From Porphyra umbilicalis (Eukaryota; Rhodophyta; Bangiophyceae; Bangiales; Bangiaceae): a stretch of DNA of 64,000 bases. Below the pieces are notes generated by a model. That model was not told where the DNA came from. It did no database searches and worked only from the letters and a program-made list of their open reading frames with translations. Of this stretch, positions 1 to 11,196 are shown in pieces; position 1 is the first letter of the stretch, and each line of letters begins with the position of its first letter. The DNA lies in assembly GCA_002049455.2 (NCBI GenBank), contig KV918770.1:434001-498000 (forward strand), read 5' to 3'. A program made the position numbers and the translations under genes.

Positions 1-878
1 GAACTGGGCATCCCCTCAGGAGTCGACGCAGTTGTCCATTCCGGGAAACGGATACGAGCCGCGTACTGTGCGCTCGTTCAAATGCCGTTAGTCGATGCAG
101 AACCGGGGACTCCCGTCGGGTTTCGGAATGAGTACCACCGGGCTGGCCATTCACTCTGTCTGGGATCTATAACTTCGAGCTTCAGCATTTGGTCGACTTG
201 GGCCTTGATGAGTTCCATACTTCGGGGATCCATCCGGTAAGGGTTGTACAGGACGGGCTCGGAGCCCGGCTTCGACTCGATCCGGTGCTCCGTGGCCTTG
301 ATGGAGCCCAAATGCCAGCTCCAAAGGGCCCGGTGCTTCTCCAGTAGGGCGAGCACTCGAGGCCGCAACCCCTCGGGCACGTTCGAAGTAAGAACATGGG
401 GCACCTTCACGGGGTCTGTCGCGTCCGGCGCGGTGGCAGGACTGGGACTGAGGGCAGCCCAGTACTCTTGGGATATGGCGGCTACCGTACCGGAGGAGGC
501 CGACATATGCCCTAGGACCATGCCCTTGGGGAGTTGCTTACTGGTATTCCCCGTATGGGTTACTTCCACCCACCACGTCTGGTTTGCGATGCAGTCCATG
601 GTGCAAGTTGCCACATTCACGCGATGGCGCTCATACACTCGATGACGCTGGGTGATGACCCCATTCCCTCGAAATATCTTTTGTACTGGGACGTACCCCC
701 GGGACCGCAGGGGTAGAGCCACCTCGCGCCCCAAAAGCATCTTGGCGTCCGCCTCACTATTGGCACCAGACTTTCCGGGTTGGTCCGCCCTGGCATACGA
801 CACCGTCTTATCCCGACGGAGGATGGGAACCTGACATCCATTTAGCAGCTGGATGTACCCCTTGGGCCGGCAGATGGT
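1..878 (-). pseudogene. gypsy copy 1 pol: linker and N-terminal part of reverse transcriptase
   Basis: The minus-strand frame shows the classic Ty3/gypsy approach to RT: LLEKHRALWSWHLG, then HRIESKPGSEPV, then PYRMDP, QVDQMLKLEVIDP and SEWPA. Near 145 the frame slips by one base, and the next RT blocks (PKPDGS-like, then FCID) continue in the neighbouring frame. Two further stops interrupt the following stretch (near 93 and 24). The catalytic YVDD/YLDD block would lie beyond position 1. The upstream linker (WWVEVTHTG) matches WWLEIIHTG in gypsy copy 2. Reading continues on the far side of the solo LTR at 884-1429, so the LTR arrived after this element. Confidence 0.85.
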
Positions 879-883
879 GGGGA

Positions 884-1429
884 TGTTGAAACGCAGTGAG
901 GATAGGGGATGGGGGACCACTATGAAGTGGTTGAGTGGCTTGGGATTGTGTGTATGTGTGCGAACGTGCTTTGTTGGTTGTCTCACCAAAGCGCCCCTCT
1001 TTCCATCAAGGGCACTTCTCAAGTAGGCCAAGTCGGAGCACTCAAGCCCACCACGCCGCTCAAGCAGCTCGCCCGCGCACGCGCCCGCCCACACTCTAAA
1101 TCAAAGCGCTCACCAAATCAAAGCATCAAGGATCAAAGCAAAGGACACGAAAATCAAAGCATCAGAAGCGCAAGAACAGAAAATGTGAAATCGCAAAAAT
1201 GTCATTCAAAATCGCACGGAAAAAAATGTCGAATGCACCAGCGGTCATCCAACCGCGAGGCAGTCGCATGGATAGCCTAGTGGGAAGTATGACTCCCACT
1301 CTCATAAGGCGTGACCTTCGGGTCGCGTCCGGGAGTCGGGGGTTCGAACTCTGTCAATACATGGTATCTTGAATTTTGCTTTTTTACAGCATCAGGGCTT
1401 ACAGCGGCGATGAGCATGGCGTTCCAACA
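884..1429 (+). repeat. Solo LTR (546 bp) inside gypsy copy 1, 5-bp target duplication GGGGA
   Basis: The segment begins TGTTGAAACG and ends CGTTCCAACA, an LTR-type TG...CA pair with matching inverted ends. It is flanked by GGGGA at 879-883 and 1430-1434. Removing it restores the gypsy reading frame (HVP|TICRP on the minus strand, matching HVPAIC in copy 2). No internal retrotransposon region is present, so this is a solo LTR left by LTR-LTR recombination. The TGTTG...CAACA ends are typical of copia LTRs. A diverged, truncated relative lies inverted at 49098-49483. The open frame at 909-1280 inside it has no recognisable domain and is probably not a gene. Confidence 0.85.
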
Positions 1430-1434
1430 GGGGA

Positions 1435-1745
1435 CATGGACATCAGTGTAGTCGGTCCCTAGGAGTAGGGGGACGGACATGCAGCGCACTACTCGACACG
1501 TGACTGGGGTTGAGTAAGTGCCAACTCGCAGCGTAAGAGTCACGGTGCCCGTGATGGGAAGGAGTCCCCCATTCACGTCAAACAACTGAGCGGTCGCCGC
1601 GTCTAAGGGCGCTTCCTTCATCTCGAGGGGAAGTAGCGCTTCCCGCTCTAAGAAGACGCACAACCCCGTGACGACAATGAAGCGGAGGGTTTACGCACGC
1701 CCCGCGTCCAACCAGATGCGACTGGCCACCTGATAGTTGGATTCC
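1435..1745 (-). pseudogene. gypsy copy 1 aspartic protease (active-site Asp lost)
   Basis: Minus-strand frame with the retropepsin-like pattern LFDVNGGLLPITG, then the C-terminal LLGTDYTD block (the psi-loop region that packs the second half of the fold). It aligns closely with MFDINGGLLPIKG...LGTDYTD in copy 2. Where D-T-G-S is expected, the reading is V-T-G-L (near 1670), so the catalytic aspartate codon is replaced. The frame then runs into the solo LTR at 1429. Likely non-functional. The identification rests on copy-to-copy homology and the retropepsin pattern. Confidence 0.8.
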
Positions 1746-1989
1746 GTCAGGATGGCCACCATATTCCGGCCGTCCAGCCCGTTTCGGGAGGGGCGCGTCC
1801 CTAGGGCGGATTCCATTGGGTCAGGATTGAATGCGTACTGGCATCACATCAACGCCCCGGGTTGGGTCCACCAGTCGCCGCGGGGAGGGCCCAACACCGG
1901 TGGTCACTCGCTTCCCTCTTCGGACTCAGAGGAGGTGGCCGGTCAGCACTCGGCCTCGGTGTGCGGTTCCCCATTCTCAAGCGGCATCG

Positions 1990-3080
1990 ACTACTAGCCG
2001 CTTGATCTGGAGTCCTCGTTGGAATTGGCAATTGCCTCTCGCCGGCCCATCCGCTGGGTATGGAGAGAGCCCGAGGGCGTCCCGAGAGGGGAACAGCGAC
2101 TTGCCATTGCCAATCGGTCACGTAGGCCGACGTCCAAGTTGGGGCACACCTCTACCCAATGACCCACCTTGCGACACTGTTTGCAAGGGTACTTTCCCGC
2201 CTGGGGTATGGGTCGGGAAGACTCATTCCTCTGTCGGGACCGGCGGCGTGAGTTGTCGCCGCCCCCGGGAGTAAAGCTGTCCGGTGCCCCGGGTTGGTCC
2301 GCCTCGTACCGGGCGCCGGGGGTAGGGGCGTCCACGGCCCCGACGGACCGACCGGGGGTGTCCCGCGGTGGGTAACGCCGTGTTCCCTCTGCGACCCGGG
2401 GAAGTGCGGCCGCACGAGCTTGCCACCGGAGCTGGGCGTTCTCCACGAGCACTTCTTGCTCCTTGGTCCGTTCCTTAAGCTGCTCAAGTCGTAGCCAGGG
2501 GTGCTTGTCGCCCTTACTCTTGGCGACGCGATCTTACTCCGCCATAGTCATTCTAGGGGTTTTCCGGTCCCGAACAGTGGCGCGCGCCGCGAGGTGGACA
2601 CCTTTCACAAAGCGCCCCTTGAGCGCACCCTACCCGTACGTAAACCTGCACTCTGTGTTGAGGCGGCTGAGACGCTTGGCGAAAGACAACTTGTCTTCGT
2701 CGTCCCGTAAAACCGCGACGTTAAAGATTTTGACGAAAGTAGCCACTGACGCCTCGTAGACATGGCGTCGGAGCATCCTGTTGATGAGCTCCAGGTAGGA
2801 AGTGACCTCGCCGGGATTACCTGCCCGGTGAGTTGACACAACCATGATCGCCTCTGACTTGAGAGGCTTCCTCGTAAAGTCTTGAAGGATGTAGAAGGCT
2901 TCGCCTTCAGAGATGTCGTTGTTTTCACAAGCCTCGACGAACTTGCGCAGGAACTAGAGGACCTTGGCCGGGGGGGAACCGTCCCACTCGTCGCGTACCC
3001 CGAAGGATTGAGCAGCATCCTTCTTGCGCCGGCCCAAAGTACGGGCCTGGCGCCGCGTGTAGACAACCGACTTCTTGTCT
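1990..3080 (-). pseudogene. gypsy copy 1 gag: capsid region and CCHC zinc knuckle
   Basis: The minus strand carries a capsid-like stretch (NPGEVTSYLELINRML, then KLSFAKRLSRLNTEC) at about 2845-2630, then an Arg/Pro-rich linker. A CCHC knuckle follows, read as C-KQ-C-RKVG-H-WVEV-C at about 2175-2135 (CX2CX4HX4C, which binds retroelement RNA). The same blocks occur in gypsy copy 2. The pieces lie in different frames with stops between them, so several indels have accumulated. Gag would package element RNA in cytoplasmic particles; this copy cannot make one continuous protein. Confidence 0.8.
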
Positions 3081-3323
3081 AGCGCTTAGGTCTCACCATC
3101 GAACATCATCCGGTAGTACGGGTGGTTCACCATCAACTTGGGCGGCACTACCCGAGTCGGGGGTGTCGGGGTGGCTTGACCCGGCCACCCCTCCGCCTCC
3201 GGGCCGGTCGCGAGGGAGAGTTGCGTCGGGAACCCCGGGTCACTACCCCGGGGTAACTCTCGCGATGCCGCCCCGCCTTGGTCACCCCCCGCCGAGTCAG
3301 GAGTCGGTTAAGTCCTCGGGTCA

Positions 3324-4015
3324 ATACTCCGAGTACCGTCCCTCACCGTCAACGGCCTTCGGGGTACCGCGGAACGCACGAAAAGAACAAGGACGCTGCT
3401 GGCCGATAGGCGGCCGGGCAGCGGACACGCTCCCCGCCTTTGATGTAGTCGGCCGGGGCGTCGAACCCCGGCCAGCAAAGCACCGCCCCCCTGCCTCGCC
3501 CCCCCGAGCATACGGCACCCAAGACCGCACAGCAGCGGGAGTCACGGCAGTGGGGCGCCCAGGGCGCGTTGGCAGCCTCAGCGGCACAAGAGATGGGGGG
3601 GGGGGGGTGGGGGGTGTGAATTACAAGAGACAGCGAGACAGAAATAGAGAGACAGAGCTGGGGGGGAGAAGGGTTTTTGCGGGTCTGCCCAAACCAGCCC
3701 GTGGTGAGCGGCGCCGCTCGCAACCGGGCGTCGTCGCCCGCCGCCGTGCACGCCATCGGCCACCGGCCATGCGTCCATTGTGGCCGCGCCTGACAGTTGC
3801 TGCAAGGCCACGAACGGTGAGCGGCTGCCGCTGTGGCAGCACGCCGTGCCGGCGGCTGCTCCCCCCCCGACACACCGCACCCGGTCAGCCCGGCGGCGGC
3901 TGTTCCGCGACCGGCCGCCGAGCTGAAGTGACCCAGGTTGCCGGCTACAAGGAAGACGAGCATTCAGATCAATACCGCCCCTCACCGTCGACGGCATAGG
4001 GGTAGCTCGGAACGC
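3324..4015. repeat. Direct repeats (~45 bp) bounding a GC-rich segment in gypsy copy 1
   Basis: The stretch at about 3325-3382 (containing CCCTCACCGTCAACGGC and GGAACGCAC) recurs at about 3970-4015 (CCCTCACCGTCGACGGC ... GGAACGCAC). About 590 bp of GC-rich DNA lies between them, with a G13 run at 3596-3608 and no recognised gene. Both repeats encode the same gag-leader piece (VDGEGRY) on the minus strand. The layout suggests either an insertion that made a long duplication or a local tandem duplication. Inverted ends were not found. Confidence 0.55.
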
Positions 4016-5330
4016 ACCAAGCAGGGCCGCAACGGCTGACTTGTTCTTCGATCGGGAGACATCAGTGGCCTACGACGACGACGAGTCGTCGCGTGAGCGT
4101 CGACGAAAAGAGCGTCGGGCTCGACCCCGCCGCTCAGCGGGTCTGGGCTTATAGCCGCTCAACATCGTAACTTGCGATCGGATAAATTCAGACCGAACGA
4201 CCTGGGTCACGGCGTCTCGCCACTAGAGACAATGGCCATCCCTAGCATCCCGTAATTCGAAGGGAGCACGAAAGGAGCTTCCACCCGCAAGCTCCCGTGC
4301 CGAGTCTGGCATCGCCCCCCCCTTTTCAAGCATCGAGAGGGGATCACCCACAGAACTCGAGGGCCGGAGGACCGATATCGTGAGTCCCGGCGCTGTGCTC
4401 GTGCGCCAGGGCACCCTTGGCACTCCGTGAACATGGGGGAGCACGACTAGAGCTCCCACCCGCAGGTTCCCATGCCGGTGGTGGCACTGACCCACCGCCC
4501 CACGTGGTAGCGTCGCGCAGCTGTCCTACTCCGAAATGAGTGCCAGCACCCGACAGGGTCGCGTCGGGGTGAGTACTACCCGAGGGGGCGCCTGCTGGGA
4601 GGCGATTCCCAGTCGGGACGAGTCCCGAGGGCAAGGGCCCGAACAAAGTCCGCTGCCCGCGGGCACCCGCATCCGTCGTGCCTACCCTGGTGTGGCGATC
4701 ATCCAGCGACGATCTGCGTCCGGGGGGGGAACAGCCATCCCCCCCGAAATCAGGCACCTCGACACCAGAGGGGTCTCCATTCCCCCCCCCATTGGCATTC
4801 GACCCGGCCTGAACCAGCCAAACCTGGCCTCGCGAGGCGCCGTCCGCAGCGCTAGGAACCAAGGAGAGAAGGACAAACTAGGTTCCCCCCGAGGTGGGTT
4901 GGCGCACCGTCACCACCCCAAGGAAGATTGAGTCGCCTTCCTCCCCTGCCTTTTCACCAAATGTGACAACACGCTCAGCCCACCCCACCCTGTTGGGGGA
5001 AAGGCGAGCCACACCGTGTCGCCGGGTGGTTCTGTCGGAGAATACCCGCCCCGAAAGGAAGCCCCGAAGAGCACACACAAACAGCGTCGACCGGGAGGAG
5101 ACGCCCAGAGCGACAAACACGAGTTTCGTGACCGGAGTTTTACTTGCCCACATCGAAGGCCTTGGGGCAACACTCACGCCTCGCCCTCTTATCCCGTCCG
5201 TTCCCCTCGGACCCTCCAACCCCGCCCCTCAGGTACCCGCCAAGGACCCTCAGAAAACCCTCCTCTCAGGGTCCATGGGGCCAGTCTCAGAGGAGGATGG
5301 CCGAAGCTTAAAATACCGCCTTGATTAGAG
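4016..5330 (-). other. gypsy copy 1 leader / gag N-terminal region, LTR not resolved
   Basis: No intact gene. Short blocks match the leader of gypsy copy 2: a box around GTGGGAG.TCTAGTCGTGCTC (here on the minus strand near 4440-4465, and at about 20650-20672 in copy 2) and a GCAAGTAAA-centred block (5140-5180 here, 19955-19990 there). Inside, a related box repeats near 4270-4290, suggesting a short internal duplication. The open frames at 4344-4862 (minus) and 4894-5328 (plus) have no domain that I recognise. Confidence 0.5.
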
Positions 5331-5879
5331 GCTGGGGAAGGGTGCTACGTGACACCCTCGCGGCGCCCCGGGGTCAGGGGCGCAGTGTCATGTTGGTCGA
5401 TAGTCGAAGCCGGGATCACACAAAATTAGACCCTTAACTGGGGGCCCGCCAGTGGAGTTACTAGTGCCAGGGAAGTCTCGAGATCGCGGTTATGGTTGGT
5501 GAGCCACGAGGTGATCATAAGTGGGTCGCCAACGGAAAGATTTGAAGTATGTCGCAGTGGCAAATAATTCTCGGGTATCTGGTTCCCCGAGTGCAAAGGC
5601 CATGTGTCCGGCCGTCACAGCGACCAGCCCAGATACTCTCTCGTGAACAGTCATGCCCGCTGTCAGACCACACTGATGGCCCGTGGGACCCCCAAAAATT
5701 GGGGTCCTGGGGACCGCCAGCGGCATGCACGCAGCACGTCGTTCCGCCACCTTCGTCGCGCCCGCGATCGGTGGCTCCTTCGTGCCCACTGTCGATGTCG
5801 CGCCCGTCGTCGCCGCGCGTGCTACGCCTCTGCCCGACCCTTTTCCGCTTTCCACTGCGTTGCCCGCGGTGTGGAGCCC
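5331..5879. other. No gene recognised
   Basis: GC-rich sequence between gypsy copy 1 and the 656-bp-offset duplication. The overlapping open frames here reflect GC-rich, stop-poor DNA; none shows a domain. I see nothing else that I can support. Confidence 0.4.
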
Positions 5880-6990
5880 ACTGTGCTGGGGGCTTGCGCG
5901 CGCGCCGATTCGTCCTCCGCGACGGGCGCGGACGCGGCAACGGCCGCTGCGGCGCGCTTCGGCGCCCCCACCCGCGACGGCCTCGCTCTCCCGCTTTCCA
6001 CCCCCCCTCCTTTATTCTGTTCGCATGTGCTGAAAGGCCGTTGTTTGACATTCGGGCGCGCGCGGGGCCACAGCGGCCGACGCGGTCGCGATCGCGGCGA
6101 CGGCAGGGCCATCGCGATCGGGCTCGTTTGAGCGTTCTCGACGGCGGGTCCGTCCCTTCTGGTCTAGACCCCCCCTCTCTTCGATCCGTTGTTACTCCGG
6201 CGTTCGACGTGCAGGGCAGTGGATGCTGTGCTGCATTTTGGGTCTGTGCGGGTCCTCGGCGGCTGCCGCGTTCGCAATCGCGTCGGCGGCAGGACCTGCG
6301 CGCTTTCGCACTTCACCCCCTGCCCCCGTCCCTTGTGGCTCTCGTGGCATGGTACGCGCAGCGCCGCGGTAATTTGGGATCTTTTCGCCATCGTTTCGGC
6401 TGACGGCTAGCACTGTGGTCGCGGTCGCCGCGCCGGCGGCGTGAGCGTGCTCGAACGCGCCTGCCCTCGTGCTCTTTTTATTCTCCTTTTCCGCGTTGGT
6501 GTGACATCGTGGCTGGGGATACGGGCACTTGAGCGCGAGTTTCGAGCTTGTGCGGCTACGCGGCGGCCGCCGCGGTCGCGGACGCAAGCGTGGTGGCGGC
6601 GGCGGCGGCGCGCCGAAGCGCCCTTGCCCGTGCCGCCGTCGCTCCCCCGCCTCCCACCCCCCCTCCTCCCGTCTGTCTACATGTGCTGTAAGGCCGTTGT
6701 CGGACATTCTGGTGCGCGCGGGGCCACGGCAGCCGACGCGGTCACGATCGCGGCGGCGGCAAAGCGAGCGCTATCGGGCTCGTTTGAGAGCTCCCGACGG
6801 CGGGCCCGTCCCTTCTGGTTTCCACCCCCCCTCCCTTTGCTCCGTTGTTCTTCCGGCGTTGGACGTGCAGGGCAGTGGTTGCTGTGCTGCATTTTGGGCC
6901 TGTGCCGGTCCACGTCGGCCGCCGAAGTCGCCGCATTAACGGTTGCGGCGGCGGCGGCACCGGCGGCGCGAATTATTGTGCTTCTCCGCT
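5880..6990. repeat. Direct duplication, exact 656-bp offset, very GC-rich
   Basis: The block around 6020-6290 reappears at 6676-6946. Landmarks keep a constant 656-bp offset: CATGTGCTG at 6024 and 6680, GCATTTTG at 6233 and 6889, and the GTGCAGGGCAGTGG box. Similarity fades to the left (from about 5880) and to the right (to about 6350/6990). Both copies keep a CCACCCCCCCTCC box. The open frames in the block (for example 5549-6403, 6441-7091) are stop-poor because of base composition and have no domain I recognise. This is most simply a tandem duplication with point divergence. Confidence 0.75.
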
Positions 6991-8338
6991 TCACCGCCGC
7001 TTTGCCGTCCTTTCCCCTATCACGCCGATCTCTTCGTCGGCATGGACCGTCAAGGACGTTGGGGTGGTCGCCGAGTTTCCTCTCCCATTGAGTTTTCTTT
7101 TGTGTGTTCAAACCATGACGCGCGCCTCGTCCATGACCTCGCCGCCGCCATGCCGCCTGCTGAAGGAAGGGGAAGAGCTGTCACCGGGGAGCCGGCTGAG
7201 TTTGAGTGGTCTGTAGCGGGCGGCGTGTGGAGCGACAAGATGAGTCGAGAGTCATCTATGTCGCCGCTCTACGGCGACTTGCCCTCCACTGCCGCAACGT
7301 TTTGTCGTCCCCGTAGAGGACCTGGGGCCTCTCCTTCTGGGTCTGGTCCACCCCGGACACAAAACGGACGACGCGGTCAAGTCGGAAACGATGCGGCATG
7401 ACATCACTTTCTTTGAGGGCATTGAAGAGCGCCCGCGAGCACGTCGCGCTCACAGAGGCCGCGTTGCTCAAGATGCTGCCTTTGGAATAGATCCTGTTTG
7501 TGACGCGCTTGTGCCCTGCCTCCAACCAGTCAGCGGTCTGCCGGGCTCAAGAACTCTGGCGAGTCGTCAGGCTGGTGTCTCGGCCACCATCTTGGGGCAC
7601 CCACCCGCCGGCTCCCGTTGTATCGTGCTCCGATCGGGGACACGCAAGACTGATTGCGCTGTGATCTGACTGTCCAGCCTCGGGGGCATTCTCTGATCCT
7701 GTTTCCTGGGCACACAGAACGCGCTCCTCGTTTTTTGCGTCCTCGCGCATCTAGGCGTGCAAGAACGATGGCGTCATGGAGAAGGCCATGACCTATGCCG
7801 GAGTCTCCCAGGCGACATCCGTCCATCGTATGCGGCTGCCTGTCGACGCGGCCGAGATGGCGGAGCCACACCCGGATGGGTCGGCCTTGGTGTCAATCGT
7901 GTTGTACCGCTCGATGTTCTCGCTGATCACGTTTACGGAGAGCAACACGGCGACTTGCATCGCACCCTGCTGTCGGCGCGTCCGGGGACGGTGCGGTCTT
8001 GCGATTATTGCGCGCCCAGCTCATCAAGCTCGCAAGGACGCCTTGCGCCGAGAGACGGAAACCGATTTGCTCGCAAGGAAGCCAAGGTTGACAATGCGCG
8101 GGCCGATCCGCGCCTATTCATTTACCACGAGCACGAGGACGTGAGCATTAAGAAGCTGCGCGGTGACACTGGCCGCGCCAAGAGCGACGAAAAGGAAGCC
8201 AAGTTGTCCAAGAGGATGGCGCGCAACATGCTGCCGTGCGCCGAGGAGATCGACCAAGGTGATGTGTGGATGCGGACCGCCGATTGGCGCGCAGTTTACC
8301 TGCGATAGGCGCGCGGCGCGGAGAAAGGCACGGCGGAG
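6991..8338. other. No firm gene; possible decayed 5' part of the KDZ-like gene
   Basis: Several open plus-strand frames occur (7391-7669, 7757-8308). The latter ends in a Lys/Arg/Glu-rich stretch (about 8080-8250) just before the first exon that I can tie to the downstream transposase, so it could be its decayed N-terminal part. No motif supports this. Nothing else recognised. Confidence 0.3.
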
Positions 8339-8518
8339 AACCTCAAGAAGATCATGGATATTTCCCAGGCTTGTGCGAGCATCGGGCTCGTGGTCGACTC
8401 CAGCCGTCCTTTGTTCGAGTCTTGCTGTGGATCATGTTGGTGTCGCTGGGACGGTCAGGCTTTGACGACGGAGCCCGAGCTACTCTGCACGCATCAACCG
8501 ACCGCAACCGCTATCAAG

Positions 8519-8688
8519 GTAAGTGTGCGCGGTGGCGGGCGACTGTGAACTCACGTTGCGTCCGCACGGGTGCTTCTCTATTTCCGTGGAACACGACCGG
8601 TGGCTCGTGATTATTGGCGGTTTCTAACTGATCAGTGTCTCGCGACCCTATACTATCAGTGCTCTTGATCAATTGGCTCTCACTCCAG
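8519..8688 (+). other. GT-AG intron in the KDZ-like gene
   Basis: The donor is AAG|GTAAGT at 8519 and the acceptor CACTCCAG ends at 8688, with a branch-point-like CTAAC at 8624-8628. The length is 170 nt. Splicing is phase 0 and joins ...TATAIK to VVEATWTC..., linking two frames that otherwise stop. This is the clearest splice signal in the window and marks the sequence as eukaryotic. Confidence 0.75.
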
Positions 8689-10371
8689 GTTGTCGAGGCC
8701 ACCTGGACGTGCACAGGACCGACATGCGGGCGAACGGTTGAGTTTGTGGGCAGCGGCGAAGCGTTTTTCAACATGTGGCGCCGGAACAGGCGCCGCCAGT
8801 GGCTCCTCTTCACTCGCGGGGTCATTGACAAACTCGCCTAGTTCATTTTCACTGCGCGCATGACGTACACGGCGGCGACGCGCCACTTGTGCGCGGTTTG
8901 GACCGCGTTCGGGCTCCGCCAGCATGAAGTGGTCAAGCTTGATACGGCCGCGCTGCGAGTATTCCTCATCCCAGCCGAGACGGAGCGTTGTCCAATTTGC
9001 GGTTCCAGCCCAAAGTTTGTGATGTTCGATGCCCAAGCCATCGGTTGCCCGGACCCTGAGGACGTCTTCTCGCAGCGGCTTGACATGGACTGCCCCGTGC
9101 TCGACGTACCCACAGCCAAGCTTTGCGTCCTCACTCAACAATCATTGCTTGCTGCCGTTTACAAGGTTTTGAGATCAGCGGCGCCTTTGACCCAACCTCA
9201 AGCCAAACAACTGGGGTTTTGGCACGACTTCATGCTGAAGGTCGGGCGATGATCTGTCCAGCGCGCGGGCGCCACCCTTTTCTTTCGCTTTTTCTTTCTC
9301 AGAAGCGAGCAAGCAGTATCGGGCGGCGACACCGATTGCGCCCATGACAAGAAGACCGCTGTGGACGAAGCGGTCTCCAATGCCAAGGTGGCCTCGGAAA
9401 AGATGTGTGCCGTCGAGTTTACGCAGCGCGGCCGCACGAAGAAGAAACCCCGCGTCGACAAGATCCTCGGTGCTGCGCTCCAAACGGACGAGGACCTCTT
9501 TCGCAATGGCGACGGAAAGACGGTCAAAAAGCTGGCAGAGACGTGGCGGGACCGCGCGGGCGTATGGTCGCCCAAACCTTAGGCGTATGCTCGCCAAATC
9601 TTGCGAAGACCCTCCATGACGACGATGGAGGTTGGATCTGTGTCATCCCTTTCTTGCAGGCGGTGGTGGCCGAGTTGGTGTCGGCATGTGCCGAGGGCAC
9701 AACGAAAAGGCCCTCAATCTCTTGGCCGACAAGCTTCGCCTGGTGGGCGCCGACAAGTGGCCCATGGCGTCGGCCGCGGCGGACGGAGTTCGATTTGTCG
9801 GCAGATTGCTGAGTCTTTTTTCCAGGAGCTTGAGCACGACGTGGCCTTCCGCGTCGCGCACAAGGACATGATCGGCGCAGCGGTGCAGGTCGAGGCGGAA
9901 GCTGGAAAGGCGTTTGAGCTGGCAGCATCCAGCTCCGAGACGCTGGCCAAGGGCTGGTGCGTCGCCGAGTACTCCAAACTGTAGAAGGGCACCCCGACGC
10001 CCGCCGATTATAAGCGGTTGAGGGCAAAGCAAGCCGTGGCCACCAACTTTGAAGAGGATGACCCCTCGGTGTCATTTGAGTTTTTCGCCAGCCTGCCACG
10101 CGTGCGTGCAGATATTACAGACTCGGAGGCCGCCAAGCGCTGTGAGCAGTACCGCGGCCATGCATGCCACGCCGCGGACCAGGAGGGCAACGATGACGCC
10201 TGCAACAATGCGTTCTCTGGGACCTTTGGGCTGACGCAGGGGGTAAGAAACGTTGTCTGTCCACATGTGATCACTCTTGGGTTCTGGCGTCTGGTTCGTG
10301 CCGAGAGCGTGGGGGAGGCGCTGTCAATTCTGCTCGAGCGCTTCTCCCAACTTCCTAGTGCGACTTTCTAC

Positions 10372-11123
10372 CAGGGGTTGTCAGGATATGGTTGATGGGC
10401 CGTAATAGAAGACGGATACACGTCGATCCTTCGTGTCTGATTACGGATAACTCCCTCAGCTGAGATCCGGATCAGAATATCTGCCTCCGGAACCGGAGAT
10501 TTGAGTAGATTATATCCGAATCCGGATACGATTATTTGATCCGAATGTAATCCCCCAAGTCCGACGGACAGCTCCATTAGAGCCCAAGAAGGACGCTATC
10601 CAGCCGTTATTCGAATGCTAAATGGACGTCAGAACGACTTGAAGTCCACACTTGATTTCAACGCCCCAACGGGCACCGTCAAGGCGGTCCCCCCCCTTTT
10701 GTGTAACCTGACGCCAAAATGACAGTTCGGAATCTCGTGTTACACTCTGACAACAACGCAATCGGGTCGAGTCGCGCCATTGAACGGTTCCACCCGGGTC
10801 AGGGTAGATCGCCGCTTGTCGCTGCCAAATGTTCGGACACTAATCCCCTGATTGTCGGCACTCGAAAAGAGTTGTTGACTGTGTTTAGCCAGAACTCTCC
10901 AGGCGCGGGAAGCCTCCTAATTGTATATATGCCTGTATCCTGACTCTCATATCTGGGATACGGATCCGATATAATCTCGCAATTTCTGTCGGACCGGATA
11001 GATATACCCGCTCCTCTTTTTCTCATAATGCATTTTGGATATGCGTCTTCGGCTCGTATCCCAAGTGAATACGGATATAATGCACGTATATATTCCTCGG
11101 GGATATATCCATGACAACCCCTG
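10372..11123. mobile_element. hAT-type non-autonomous element (752 bp), 8-bp target duplication CTTTCTAC
   Basis: CTTTCTAC at 10364-10371 and at 11124-11131 flanks a segment starting CAGGGGTTGTCAGG and ending TGACAACCCCTG. These are hAT hallmarks: an 8-bp duplication and short inverted ends beginning CAGGG. Removing the element restores the host transposase frame SATFY|DVACK. The interior is AT-rich with repeated GGATAC/TATATCC words and encodes no transposase. A same-family copy of nearly equal length is at 18356-19096, and a shorter one is at 52087-52322. Confidence 0.92.
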
Positions 11124-11196
11124 CTTTCTACGACGTCGCGTGCAAGCTGGACAAGAACGCGATGCGACGGGTGCGGCTGCTGCTGCGCGCGCACTA

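Larger units (their letters stand above)
1..5330 (-). mobile_element. Ty3/gypsy LTR retrotransposon, copy 1, degenerate and cut by the window edge
   Basis: On the minus strand the order is leader/gag N-terminus (about 5.3-3.1 kb), gag core, zinc knuckle, aspartic protease, then the start of reverse transcriptase running off at position 1. This is the gag-PR-RT order of Ty3/gypsy elements. Gag and protease are clearly homologous to the plus-strand copy at 19.7-23.0 kb (shared blocks such as EVTSYL, LSFA.RL.RLNTEC, NGGLLPI and LGTDYTD). The outer limit is uncertain: leader similarity to copy 2 can be followed to about 5160, and no LTR end was proved. It carries frameshifts, in-frame stops, a solo LTR (884-1429) and a 0.6-kb segment flanked by direct repeats (3324-4015), so it is not autonomous. 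Confidence 0.85.

Noticed and set aside
909..1280. Open frame with a start shared by the relative at 49.2-49.46 kb (M..H..VVEWL)
   Set aside because: Both lie in copies of one LTR, so DNA homology alone explains the similarity; the rest of the frame is not conserved.
1330..1370. GGGTTCGAACTC, tRNA T-arm-like
   Set aside because: No acceptor or D-arm partner nearby, and it lies within the solo LTR. Similar boxes near 39883 and 45607 also lack tRNA structure.
5549..7091. Several long overlapping open frames on both strands
   Set aside because: Very GC-rich DNA with few stops; no domain, and the block is explained by a direct duplication.
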